64,000 bases of DNA from Pseudomonas oligotrophica (GTDB lineage Bacteria > Pseudomonadota > Gammaproteobacteria > Pseudomonadales > Pseudomonadaceae): assembly GCF_021726475.1 (NCBI RefSeq), contig NZ_JAKJRU010000004.1, forward strand, positions 186,001-250,000, read 5' to 3'. The translations under genes and the position numbers were made by a program. Below are positions 10,008 through 18,803 of this stretch, one piece after another. The first letter of the stretch is position 1. Each line of letters starts with the position of its first letter. The notes beneath the pieces were generated by a model, which was not told the origin of the DNA, ran no database searches, and saw only the letters and a program-made list of their open reading frames with translations.

Positions 10008-10142
10008 CGAAAGCGGTCCGGCAAAAACGAAGGGCAATTCTAGGGCGCCCACGCCGTCCAGGCGAGCCCGGGCGCAAGCCGCAGGGCGGTGCTAAGGTCC
10101 TAGAGTCGCGCACGCCCGACGCGCCCAGCCAGGAGACCCGCC

Positions 10143-10781
10143 ATGGTCGAACCCGTCGACGTTCGTCTGCTCGATGGCAGCTACGCCCGCGAAGCACGTT
10201 CGCTGCTGTACCAGGCCTACCGGCACGAGCCGACCTTCGGCTATCTGCTGCAAGCCGAGCGGCCAGGCTACGACCAGCGGGTGAGGGCGACGGTGCGCGA
10301 GCTGGTCAACCAGCACTTCCTGCAGGAACAGCCGGCGCTGGGCCTGATGCTCGGCGAGCGGCTGATCGGCATCGCGCTGATCGCCCCGCCGCAGCGGCGG
10401 CTCGAGATCACCGAGAGCTGGGCCTGGCGCCTGCGCATGCTGCTCAGCACCGGGCTGCGCTGCACGCGGCGTTATCTCGACTACCACGCGGTGGTGCTCG
10501 GCGCGTTGCCGCCGGGGCGCTTCCATGTGCTGCCGCTCTTGGCGGTGCATCCGCAGCACCAGGGCCGACACCATGGCGAGCGGCTGCTCGAGGCGGTGCA
10601 CAACTGGTGCGCCGAGGACCCGACCTCCGAGGGGCTGGTGGTCGATACCGGCAACGTGCGCTACCTCAACTTCTACCAGCGCCAGGGTTACCAGGAGATC
10701 GCCCAGGTCGCGGTGGGCCCGGTGGTCGAGCATGTGTTCTTCCATCCCTCGCCGCAGCCGCTCATGTCGGCGGCCGGCTGA
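10143..10781 (+). CDS. GNAT-family N-acetyltransferase
   Basis: A 212-residue protein with a Gcn5-related acetyltransferase fold. The acetyl-CoA pyrophosphate-binding motif A is seen as LLAVHPQHQGRHHGERLLEAV, followed by LVVDTGNVRYLNFYQRQGY, the motif-B region in which substrate and CoA meet. The acceptor cannot be told from sequence. The start is preceded by AGGAGA. It lies upstream of tamA on the same strand with a 130-base gap. Confidence 0.8.
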   Translation: MVEPVDVRLLDGSYAREARSLLYQAYRHEPTFGYLLQAERPGYDQRVRATVRELVNQHFLQEQPALGLMLGERLIGIALIAPPQRRLEITESWAWRLRMLLSTGLRCTRRYLDYHAVVLGALPPGRFHVLPLLAVHPQHQGRHHGERLLEAVHNWCAEDPTSEGLVVDTGNVRYLNFYQRQGYQEIAQVAVGPVVEHVFFHPSPQPLMSAAG

Positions 10782-10911
10782 GGGGAATTTGCCGGGCGTT
10801 TCGCCTGTCCGAATGGCTCAGGCCCAACCGAATCCAGCCATGCCCGCAGTCCTCCCCGCACGCCGCCCGGCACGCCAGCGCGTCATCTTCGGCGTGCTAG
10901 CATGCCGCGCC

Positions 10912-12636
10912 ATGCTCAACGTCCTCCTGCGCCGCATGCTGGCGCTCGCCTCGCTGCTGTTCATCCCGCTGCTGCCTGCCGCCGAACTCGAGGTCCGCGT
11001 CGAACCGGCCAATGCCGAGGTCCGTCGCAACGTGGAGAACTACATCGGCGAGCTGGGCGACCGCGACGAGCGCGAGCTGCTGCGCTACAGCCGCATCGCC
11101 CGTGAGCAGGCGACCCGCGCGCTGCAGGCGCTGGGCTTCTACCAGCCGGGGATCGACGCCGAGGTCGCCGCGGGCGACGAGCCGCGGCTGATCCTGCGGA
11201 TCACGCCGGGCGAGCCGGTGCGCCTGCGCAACGTGACGGTGCGCCTGGACGGCCCGGCACGCGACCAGCCGGGCTTCGAACTCCCCGCCAAGCTGCTGCG
11301 CCCGGGCGACGTGCTCAACCACGGCCGCTACGAGGAGGCCAAGCAGCGCATCCTCAACCAGGCCTCGCGTTACGGCTATTTCGACGGCCGCTTCGCCCGC
11401 CAGCGCCTGCGGGTCGATCCGCAGCAGGGCGCGGCCGACATCGAACTGGTCTACGACAGCGGCGAGCGCTATCGCCTCGGCGAGGTGCGGTTCGCCGGCG
11501 ACACGCCGTTCGACGAGGACCTGCTCGCGCGCATGGTGCCGTTCCAGCCCGGCACGGCCTACGACTCGGCGCTGATCGCCGAACTCAATCGCGCGCTGCA
11601 GTCGAGCGGCTATTTCGCCGGCACCCGCGTCGATGCCAACCCCAGCAGTGCGGTCGAGCGGCGCATCCCGGTCGATGTGCTGCTCACCACCCGCGAGCCG
11701 CGCACGCTCGGGCTCGGGGTCGGCTTTTCCACCGACGTCGGCCCGCGGGTGCGCGCCGACTGGACCCGCCACTGGGTCAACCCCCAGGGCCATAGCTACG
11801 GTGCCGAGGCCGAGCTTTCGGCGCCGCGGCAGAACGTCGGGCTTTACTACGACATCCCGCTCGACCCGCCGCTGACCGACAAGCTGCGCTACGTCGCCGG
11901 CTACCAGAACGAGGAGCTGGCCGACACCGACAGCCTCAGCCGCCTGCTGCGGCTCGGCCCGGAGTGGCACAGCGAGCTGGCCAACGGCTGGCAGCGCGTG
12001 CTGTCGCTGAAATGGCAGCGCGAGGAATACCGCCTGGGCGACGACTCGGGGCTGAGCACGCTGCTGATGCCCGGCATCGCCTTCAGCTACCTGCGCTCGG
12101 ATAACCGCATCGACCCCAGCCACGGCTACCGGCTGCAGTTCGAGGTCGCCGCCGCCAAGGAAGGCGTGCTGTCGGACGCCAACCTGGTGCACGCCAATGC
12201 CCAGGCGCGCGGGCTGACCACCCTTGGCCGGCGCCATCGCTTCCTCGGCCGGGTACAGCTCGGCGGCAACTGGACCGATGAGTACGTCAACGTGCCGCCC
12301 TCGCTGCGCTACTTCGCCGGTGGCGACCAGAGCGTGCGCGGCTACGACTACCAGAGCCTGTCGCCGACCAACTCCGACGGCGACCGCATCGGCGGTCGCT
12401 ACCAGTTCGCCGCCAGCGTCGAGTACCAGTTCTCCGTCGCCGAGCGCTGGCGCATCGCGGCCTTCGCCGACCAGGGCAACGCCTTCAACGACCTCGAGTT
12501 CCCGACCCTCAAGCAGAGCGTCGGCCTCGGCCTGCGCTGGGTGTCGCCGGTCGGGCCGATCCGCGTCGACCTGGCGCATCCGCTCGATGGCGACCAGGGC
12601 GTGCGCCTGCATTTCTCCATGGGGCCGGAGCTGTGA
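10912..12636 (+). CDS. tamA: Translocation and assembly module outer-membrane protein TamA
   Basis: An Omp85-family outer-membrane protein of 574 residues. A signal peptide (LRRMLALASLLFIPLLPAA) is followed by about three POTRA domains (residues ~22-260; for example GEPVRLRNVTVRLDG and GERYRLGEVRFAG) and a C-terminal 16-stranded barrel with LRYFAGGDQSVRGYDYQSL, the Omp85 VRGY/F motif, and a final barrel strand region GPIRVDLAHPLDG. With TamB it forms a periplasm-spanning complex for envelope assembly and lipid transport. ATG 10912 is chosen because the signal peptide starts there; the open frame extends far upstream without meaning. It overlaps tamB by four bases. Confidence 0.95.
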   Translation: MLNVLLRRMLALASLLFIPLLPAAELEVRVEPANAEVRRNVENYIGELGDRDERELLRYSRIAREQATRALQALGFYQPGIDAEVAAGDEPRLILRITPGEPVRLRNVTVRLDGPARDQPGFELPAKLLRPGDVLNHGRYEEAKQRILNQASRYGYFDGRFARQRLRVDPQQGAADIELVYDSGERYRLGEVRFAGDTPFDEDLLARMVPFQPGTAYDSALIAELNRALQSSGYFAGTRVDANPSSAVERRIPVDVLLTTREPRTLGLGVGFSTDVGPRVRADWTRHWVNPQGHSYGAEAELSAPRQNVGLYYDIPLDPPLTDKLRYVAGYQNEELADTDSLSRLLRLGPEWHSELANGWQRVLSLKWQREEYRLGDDSGLSTLLMPGIAFSYLRSDNRIDPSHGYRLQFEVAAAKEGVLSDANLVHANAQARGLTTLGRRHRFLGRVQLGGNWTDEYVNVPPSLRYFAGGDQSVRGYDYQSLSPTNSDGDRIGGRYQFAASVEYQFSVAERWRIAAFADQGNAFNDLEFPTLKQSVGLGLRWVSPVGPIRVDLAHPLDGDQGVRLHFSMGPEL

Positions 12637-15600
12637 AGCGGCTGCTGGCGGCCGTCGCGCTGCTGGTCCTCGGCCTTGCCCTGGCACTGGCCCTGGCGGC
12701 GGGCTACCTGCTGGGCAGCGAGAGCGGCAGCCGACGCCTGCTCGGCTGGGTGCCCGGCCTCACGCTGGAGGGCTTCGAGGGACGCCTCGGCGGGCACTGG
12801 CAGGCCGAGCGGCTGCACTGGCAGCAGGGCGAGGACAGCGTACGGATCGAGGCGCCGCAGCTGGACTGGTCGCCAGGCTGCCTGCTGCGCCTGACGCTGT
12901 GCATCGATCTGCTGGCGACCGGCGACATCGACGCCCGCTTCGCGCCGGCGCCCGAGGCCCCGGCCAGCGAGCCGTTCAGCCTGCCGGATCTCGACCTGCC
13001 ACTGGCCCTGCGCATTACCCAGGTGCAGATCGGCCGGCTGCGTATCGATGGCGCCGAGCAACTGCGCCAGGCGCGCCTGCGTGCCTACTGGCGCGACGGC
13101 GCCCTGGCCATCGAGGAGCTCGCCGTCGAGCGGGAGGAGGCCGACCTGCGCCTCAGCGGGCAGCTGCAGCCGACCGCTGGCTGGCCGCTGGAGCTGCAGG
13201 GCCAGGCGGCGTTGCGGCTGGTGGAGGATCGCCCGTGGCAGCTGGACCTGCAGATCGACGGCCAGTTGCGCGACGAGCTGCACCTGGCGGTCGCCAGTAG
13301 CGGCTATCTCGCCGGCCAGCTCGGTGGCAGCCTGCGGCCGCTGGACCAACGCCTGCCGGCACGCCTGCAGCTGGAGCTGGCCGACTTCACCGCGGCGCCC
13401 GTGCTGCCGGCCAACCTGCGCCTGGACGCGGCCACGCTGGCCGCCGAGGGCAACCTCGAGGACGGCTACCGCCTGCAGGGGCAGGGGCGTTTCGCCGGCG
13501 ACGGGCAGCCGGTGGAGCTGGCCCTGGCCGGGCTGCTGCGCGCCAGCGGGGCCGAGGTCGAGCGCCTCGAGCTGAGCGCCGCCGAGGGCCAGTACCTGCG
13601 CCTGGAAGGCAGCGCCGACTGGCACGAGGTGCTGCGCGGCGAGGCCAGGCTCGACTGGCGCGAATTTCCCTGGCAGCGCCTGTATCCCCTGGCCGAGGCC
13701 CCGCCGGTCACGCTGAACCGGCTCACGGCCGAACTGCAGTACGAGGCCGGCAACTACCTCGGCCATTTCGACTCGGCGCTCAGCGGCCCGGCGGGCCCCT
13801 TTACCCTGGCCAGCCCGCTGAGCGGCGACCTCGAGCGCGTGCACCTGCCGCAACTGCAGCTGGAGGCCGGGCAGGGCGCGGCGCAGGGCAGCCTCAGCCT
13901 GGGCTTTGCCGAGCAGATCGAGTGGAAGGCCGACCTGGCGCTGCGCGACCTCGACCCGGCCTACTGGGTCGCCGAACTCCCCGGGCGCCTGGGCGGCACG
14001 CTGAAGAGCGCTGGCGCGCTGCAGGACGAGCAGCTGCGCGCCAGCGCTGCGCTGGCCCTCGACGGCGAGCTGCGCCGGCAGCCGGCGAGCCTGCAGCTGC
14101 AGGCCGAAGGCGCCGGTGCGAGCTGGACGGTGCCCACGCTGGCGCTGCGCGTCGGCGACAACCGTATCCGCGGCGAGGGGCGCTGGGCCGAGCGGCTGGA
14201 GGCCAACCTGCAGCTCCAGCTGGAGCGGCTCGCCCAGCTCTGGCCCGGGCTGGAGGGGCGCGCATCCGGCGCCCTGGCGTTGGCCGGTACACCCACGCAG
14301 CCGCAGGGCACCTTGCGCCTGGAGGCCACGCAGCTCGCCCTGCAGGACAAGCGCCTGGCGCGCCTGCAACTGGACGGGCGGCTGGAGCAGGGCGAGCGCG
14401 CGACGCTCGAGCTGGCGGCCAGCAGCCTGCGGCTCGGCGACACCGCGCTGGGCGACCTCAGCCTGGCGGCGCGCGGCACACGCGAGCAGCACACCGCCAA
14501 CCTGCAACTGCAGGGCCCACAGCTGGCGCTGGCCATGGCGCTGGATGGCGGGCTGCAGGGCCAGGCCTGGCGCGGCCGGCTGGCCAGCGCTTCGCTCGAG
14601 GCCGGCGACCAGCGCTGGCGCCTGCAAAGCCCGGCCGGCATCCAGCGCTCGGCCGAAGGGCGCCTGCAACTGGCCGCGCACTGCTGGGTTTCCGGCCAGG
14701 CCAGCCTCTGCGGCAGCGACCAGCAGCTGCTACCCGAACCCAGGCTGCGCTACCGCCTGCGCGATTTCCCGCTGCAGAGCCTGGCCACCTTCTTTCCCGA
14801 GGATTTCGCCTGGCAGGGCGAGCTCAACGCCGATCTCGACCTCGACCTGCCGGCCAGCGGGCCGAACGGCAGCCTGCGCATCGATGCCGGCAGCGGCGTG
14901 TTGCGCATGCGCGAAGGCGACGCCTGGCATGAGTTTCCCTACCAGGCCCTGGCCCTCGACAGCCGCCTGTTGCCCGAGCGGATCGACAGCGAGCTGCGCT
15001 TCGTCGGCGGCGAGCTCGGCGAACTCAGCCTGCAGGCGCGCATCGACCCGCGCGGCGAACGCAAGCCGCTCGACGGCCAGTTCCGCCTCGACGGCCTGAG
15101 CCTGGCCGCGGCGCGGCCGTTCCTGCCGATGGTCGAGCGAATCGAGGGGCGGCTCTCGGGGAGCGGGCAGCTGGCCGGCAGCCTGCTCGAACCGCAGGTG
15201 TCCGGCCGGCTGGCGCTACGCGACGGCGAGATTTCCGGCAACGAGCTGCCCACCAGCTTCGAGAACCTGCAGCTGGACGTGGCCATCGACGGCCAGCGCA
15301 TGCGCTTCGATGGCAACTGGCGAAGTGGCGAGCAGGGCCGCGGCCAGCTCGACGGCACGCTCGACTGGCAGGCCGAACCGGACCTGGCCCTGCGCGTGCG
15401 CGGCCAGCAGTTGCCCATCGTCGTCGAACCCTACGCCGAGCTGGAGGCCGCGCCGGACCTGCAGATCACCCTGGAAGGCCAGGAGCTGCTGGTCAGCGGC
15501 AAGGTCAGGGTGCCGCGCGGCAAGATCACCGTGCGCGAGCTGCCGCCGTCCACCGTGACCGTTTCCGAGGACGCGGTGATCGTCGGCGCGGAGGACGAAG

Positions 15601-16313
15601 CGGCCGGCACGCCGCTGCGCCTGCGCATGGACGTGGATGTCGAGGTCGGCCAGGAGCGCCTGCGCTTCGCCGGATTCGGCCTGACCGCGGACCTGGCGGG
15701 CTACCTGCACGTGGGGGACGACCTCGACACCCGCGGCGAGCTGCAGCTCAACAACGGCCGCTATCGCGCCTACGGCCAGCGCCTGACGATCCGCCGCGCG
15801 CGCCTGCTGTTCACCGGGCCGCTGGCCCAGCCGTACCTGGACATCGAGGCCATCCGCCGGGTCGAGGCACACAACGTGATCGCCGGCCTGCGCATCAGCG
15901 GCAGCGCCCAGCAGCCGCGGGTCGAGGTGTTCTCCGAGCCGGCCATGAGCCAGGAGCAGGCGCTGTCCTACCTGGTGCTGGGGCGCCCGCTGGGTGCCGA
16001 CAGCGATGACAGCAACCTGTTGGCGCGCGCCGCCCTGGGGCTGGGCCTGGCCGGCAGCTCGTCGCTCACCGGCGGGCTGGCCAGCCGGCTGGGCATCGAG
16101 GATTTCCAGCTCGACACCGAAGGCAGCGGCAACCAGACCAGCGTCGTCGCCAGCGGTCAGCTCACCGAGCGGCTGACCCTGCGCTATGGCGTCGGCGTGT
16201 TCGAGCCGTCCAACACCATCGGGCTGCGCTACCGCCTGACCCGGCGCCTGTTCCTCGAGGCTGCCAGCGGGTTGGCCAGCTCGCTGGACCTGTTCTATCG
16301 GCGCGACTTCTGA
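12633..16313 (+). CDS. tamB: Translocation and assembly module protein TamB
   Basis: A 1226-residue AsmA-like inner-membrane-anchored periplasmic protein. One N-terminal transmembrane helix (LLAAVALLVLGLALALALAAGYLLG) is followed by about 1,000 residues of repetitive beta-structure rich in Leu and Gln, and a C-terminal DUF490 domain (from ~residue 880) ending YRLTRRLFLEAASGLASSL. It bridges the inner membrane to TamA in the outer membrane. The GTG start at 12633 overlaps the tamA stop as GTGA, implying translational coupling. Length is in the usual range (about 1,200-1,260). Confidence 0.95.
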   Translation: MKRLLAAVALLVLGLALALALAAGYLLGSESGSRRLLGWVPGLTLEGFEGRLGGHWQAERLHWQQGEDSVRIEAPQLDWSPGCLLRLTLCIDLLATGDIDARFAPAPEAPASEPFSLPDLDLPLALRITQVQIGRLRIDGAEQLRQARLRAYWRDGALAIEELAVEREEADLRLSGQLQPTAGWPLELQGQAALRLVEDRPWQLDLQIDGQLRDELHLAVASSGYLAGQLGGSLRPLDQRLPARLQLELADFTAAPVLPANLRLDAATLAAEGNLEDGYRLQGQGRFAGDGQPVELALAGLLRASGAEVERLELSAAEGQYLRLEGSADWHEVLRGEARLDWREFPWQRLYPLAEAPPVTLNRLTAELQYEAGNYLGHFDSALSGPAGPFTLASPLSGDLERVHLPQLQLEAGQGAAQGSLSLGFAEQIEWKADLALRDLDPAYWVAELPGRLGGTLKSAGALQDEQLRASAALALDGELRRQPASLQLQAEGAGASWTVPTLALRVGDNRIRGEGRWAERLEANLQLQLERLAQLWPGLEGRASGALALAGTPTQPQGTLRLEATQLALQDKRLARLQLDGRLEQGERATLELAASSLRLGDTALGDLSLAARGTREQHTANLQLQGPQLALAMALDGGLQGQAWRGRLASASLEAGDQRWRLQSPAGIQRSAEGRLQLAAHCWVSGQASLCGSDQQLLPEPRLRYRLRDFPLQSLATFFPEDFAWQGELNADLDLDLPASGPNGSLRIDAGSGVLRMREGDAWHEFPYQALALDSRLLPERIDSELRFVGGELGELSLQARIDPRGERKPLDGQFRLDGLSLAAARPFLPMVERIEGRLSGSGQLAGSLLEPQVSGRLALRDGEISGNELPTSFENLQLDVAIDGQRMRFDGNWRSGEQGRGQLDGTLDWQAEPDLALRVRGQQLPIVVEPYAELEAAPDLQITLEGQELLVSGKVRVPRGKITVRELPPSTVTVSEDAVIVGAEDEAAGTPLRLRMDVDVEVGQERLRFAGFGLTADLAGYLHVGDDLDTRGELQLNNGRYRAYGQRLTIRRARLLFTGPLAQPYLDIEAIRRVEAHNVIAGLRISGSAQQPRVEVFSEPAMSQEQALSYLVLGRPLGADSDDSNLLARAALGLGLAGSSSLTGGLASRLGIEDFQLDTEGSGNQTSVVASGQLTERLTLRYGVGVFEPSNTIGLRYRLTRRLFLEAASGLASSLDLFYRRDF

Positions 16314-16411
16314 ACAGCGTCTAGGCTGTAGCGCGCCGCGCCCTGCTTTTCTGCAAAAGTGGCGCAAATCACCTGCTTTCGCTCCGGCGCAGCGGTGGTA
16401 GCATCCGGCGA

Positions 16412-16617
16412 CGTGCCTGTGCGGAGATCCCGCCTAGCACGCCTCTTGCAAGTCGCGGTCGTGGTTGCGGACATCCCGCAGCCGCGGACATCAACCGTCA
16501 TCACCCGGACTGCGGAAGGACATGGGCCCACCCGGCCTGTCGTTCCCATGTCCCGCACGGAGATACGGGCCCATATAACGCGAGCCAGGCTCGCCCCAAG
16601 AAGAATAGGTGCCACGA
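16412..16617 (+). promoter_or_regulatory. Structured 5' leader of the amino acid symporter (candidate RNA element)
   Basis: The 300-base gap between tamB and the symporter holds a series of hairpins. Stem 1: CGTGC..GCACG enclosing GCGG-agatc-CCGC (16412-16441). Stem 2: TGCGG-acatc-CCGCA (16466-16480) inside GGTTG..CAACC (16463-16496). Stem 3: TGCG plus GGACATGGG pairing with CCCATGTCC plus CGCA (16511-16557), with a three-base bulge. GGACAT or GGAGAT occurs five times. This could be a riboswitch-like or RsmA/CsrA-bound leader; I recognise no named family, and it does not show the glycine riboswitch core. Bases 16314-16411 hold nothing I can identify. Confidence 0.45.
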
Positions 16618-17970
16618 ATGGAATTGCTGCAAAACCTCGTCAATAGCGTCAACGGTCTGGTCTGGGGACCGCCCATGCTGGTGCTGATCCTCGGTACCGG
16701 CCTCATCCTGATGGTCATGCTCAAGTTCATGCCGCTGGCCCGCATCGGCACCGGCTTCGCACTGATGTGGCGCGGACGGGCCAAGGGCGAGGAGGGGACC
16801 GGCGAAATCAGCCCGTTCCAGGCGCTGATGACTTCCCTGGCGGCCACCGTGGGTACCGGCAACATCGCCGGCGTGGCCACGGCCATCTTCCTCGGCGGCC
16901 CCGGTGCACTGTTCTGGATGTGGTGCACCGCGCTGGTGGGCATGGCGACCAAGTACTGCGAGGTGGTGCTGGCGGTGCACTACCGCGAGAAGGACGACCG
17001 CGGCGAGCACGTCGGCGGCCCGATGTACGCGATCAAGAACGGCCTCGGCGCCAAGTGGGCCTGGCTCGGCGGCGCCTTCGCCATCTTCGGCGGCCTGGCT
17101 GGCTTCGGCATCGGCAACATGGTGCAGGTCAACTCCATGGCCCATGCCCTGGAAACCACCTTCTCGGTCCCGCTGTGGCTGACCGGCGTGCTGACCATGG
17201 TCATCGTCGGCCTGGTAATCCTCGGCGGTATCCGCCGCATCGGCGTGGTCGCCGCGTCCCTGGTGCCGTTCATGTGCCTGGCCTACATCATCGCGGCGAT
17301 CGTCGTGCTGGTGGTCAATGCCGAGGCGATCCCGGCGGCCTTCGACCTGATCTTCACCCACGCCTTCACCCCGATCGCCGCCACCGGCGGCTTCGCCGGG
17401 GCGGCGGTGATGGCGGCGATCCGCTTCGGCGTGGCGCGCGGCATCTTCTCCAACGAGGCGGGCCTGGGCACCGCCGGCATCGCCCAGGCGGCCGGCACCA
17501 CCACCAGTTCGGTACGCTCGGGGATGATCGGCATGCTCGGGACCTTCATCGACACCATCATCGTCTGCTCGATGACCGGCCTGGCGATCATCTGCACCGG
17601 CGTGTGGACCAGCGGCGAAAGCGGCTCGGCGCTGTCCGCCGCGGCCTTCGAGGCGGCCATGCCCGGCATCGGCGGGATCATCCTGACCATCGCGCTGGTG
17701 GTCTTCGCCTTCACCACCATCCTGGGCTGGAGCTACTTCGGCGAGAAGTGCTGGGAATTCCTCGTCGGGACCAAGGCCATCATGCCGTTCCGCGTGATCT
17801 GGGTGGTCGCCGTGCCCTTCGGCGCCGTCGCCCAGCTGGACTTCGCCTGGCTGCTGGCCGACACCCTCAACGGGCTGATGGCCATCCCCAACCTGATCTC
17901 GCTGTTGCTGCTCAGCCCGGTCGTGGTCAAGCTGACCCGCGACTACTTCGCCGACGGCGCCAAGCGCTGA
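16618..17970 (+). CDS. Alanine/glycine:cation symporter (AGCS family)
   Basis: A 450-residue inner-membrane sodium-coupled symporter, usually for alanine or glycine. Family patterns: MTSLAATVGTGNIAGVATA, GGPMYAIKNGLG, FSNEAGLGTAGIAQAAG and GWSYFGEKCWEFLVG, spread over about 11 hydrophobic segments. I prefer ATG 16618; a GTG three codons earlier (16609) is possible and either is served by the AGAATAGG upstream. It follows a long, hairpin-rich leader, suggesting post-transcriptional control, and is followed by a strong terminator. The precise amino acid cannot be assigned. Confidence 0.92.
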   Translation: MELLQNLVNSVNGLVWGPPMLVLILGTGLILMVMLKFMPLARIGTGFALMWRGRAKGEEGTGEISPFQALMTSLAATVGTGNIAGVATAIFLGGPGALFWMWCTALVGMATKYCEVVLAVHYREKDDRGEHVGGPMYAIKNGLGAKWAWLGGAFAIFGGLAGFGIGNMVQVNSMAHALETTFSVPLWLTGVLTMVIVGLVILGGIRRIGVVAASLVPFMCLAYIIAAIVVLVVNAEAIPAAFDLIFTHAFTPIAATGGFAGAAVMAAIRFGVARGIFSNEAGLGTAGIAQAAGTTTSSVRSGMIGMLGTFIDTIIVCSMTGLAIICTGVWTSGESGSALSAAAFEAAMPGIGGIILTIALVVFAFTTILGWSYFGEKCWEFLVGTKAIMPFRVIWVVAVPFGAVAQLDFAWLLADTLNGLMAIPNLISLLLLSPVVVKLTRDYFADGAKR

Positions 17971-17978
17971 GATCACCC

Positions 17979-18005
17979 GGGGCCGCGTAGCGCGGCCCCT
18001 TCGTT
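17979..18005 (+). terminator. Intrinsic terminator after the symporter gene
   Basis: Nine-bp stem GGGGCCGCG / CGCGGCCCC around TAG, followed by TTCGTT, nine bases after the stop codon. Confidence 0.85.
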
Positions 18006-18032
18006 AAATGCCCTGCATGTAGAGGAATAACA

Positions 18033-18533
18033 ATGAGTGAAGTAACCCTGCGCGGAAATCCGATCCAGGTCGTCGGCGACTTTCCGCAGCCCGGCCAGCA
18101 GGCCAAGCCCTTCCGCCTGGTCAATGGCGACCTCGCCGACACCGAGCTTTCCGCCTTCGCCGGCAAGCGCAAGGTGCTGAACATCTTCCCGAGCATCGAC
18201 ACGCCGACCTGCGCCACTTCGGTACGCAAGTTCAATGCCCAGGCCAGCGCGCTGGCCAACACCCTGGTGCTGTGCATCTCGGCGGACCTGCCGTTCGCCC
18301 AGAAGCGCTTCTGCGGCGCCGAAGGCCTGGACAACGTGGTCAACCTGTCGACCATGCGTGGCGCCGAGTTCCTCGTCGACTACGGCGTGGCCATCGCCAG
18401 CGGCCCGCTGGCAGGCGTCGCGGCGCGTGCGGTGGTGGTGCTCGACGAGCATGACAAGGTGCTGCACAGCGAGCTGGTCAGCGAGATCGGCAGCGAGCCG
18501 AACTACGAGGCGGCCATCGCGGCACTGGCCTGA
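18033..18533 (+). CDS. tpx: Thiol peroxidase (atypical 2-Cys peroxiredoxin)
   Basis: A 166-residue Tpx that reduces alkyl hydroperoxides and hydrogen peroxide with thioredoxin. The peroxidatic Cys lies in [17 protein letters not shown] and the resolving Cys in [16 protein letters not shown], the spacing typical of Tpx. The start [18 protein letters not shown] matches the family N-terminus and follows AGAGGAATAAC. It is monocistronic between two hairpin terminators. Confidence 0.96.
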   Translation: MSEVTLRGNPIQVVGDFPQPGQQAKPFRLVNGDLADTELSAFAGKRKVLNIFPSIDTPTCATSVRKFNAQASALANTLVLCISADLPFAQKRFCGAEGLDNVVNLSTMRGAEFLVDYGVAIASGPLAGVAARAVVVLDEHDKVLHSELVSEIGSEPNYEAAIAALA

Positions 18534-18553
18534 TCGCCCGGCTAGATCCATTG

Positions 18554-18592
18554 AAGCGGCGCCCGGTGCAAGTCGGGCGCCGCTTTCTTTTT
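18554..18592 (+). terminator. Intrinsic terminator after tpx
   Basis: Twelve-bp stem AAGCGGCGCCCG / CGGGCGCCGCTT with an eight-base loop, followed by TCTTTTT. Confidence 0.92.
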
Positions 18593-18803
18593 GGCGGCGA
18601 CAAACGGTCGAACCACCTGTCGCCTCGCGTTGTCTCTATTGGCGTCGTTTTCTATCGCACGGGTAGCTTCGAAACGACCGCCAGCGCAGGAAGGCGGTAA
18701 GACGACCACGATGTCACAAGGCAACTAATTGGCCACTGCGGCGAATTTTTTTTGCCACCACGCGGTCCTATAGCCGATGCCCAAAAAGAATGGATTCAAG
18801 CCC

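Noticed and set aside
12399..14681. 760-codon frame opposite tamA/tamB
   Set aside because: Shadow of TamB's Leu/Gln-rich repeats; no motif.
16412..16560. Glycine or guanidine-II riboswitch in the symporter leader
   Set aside because: The glycine core and the ACGR loops of guanidine-II are absent; the loops read agatc and acatc.
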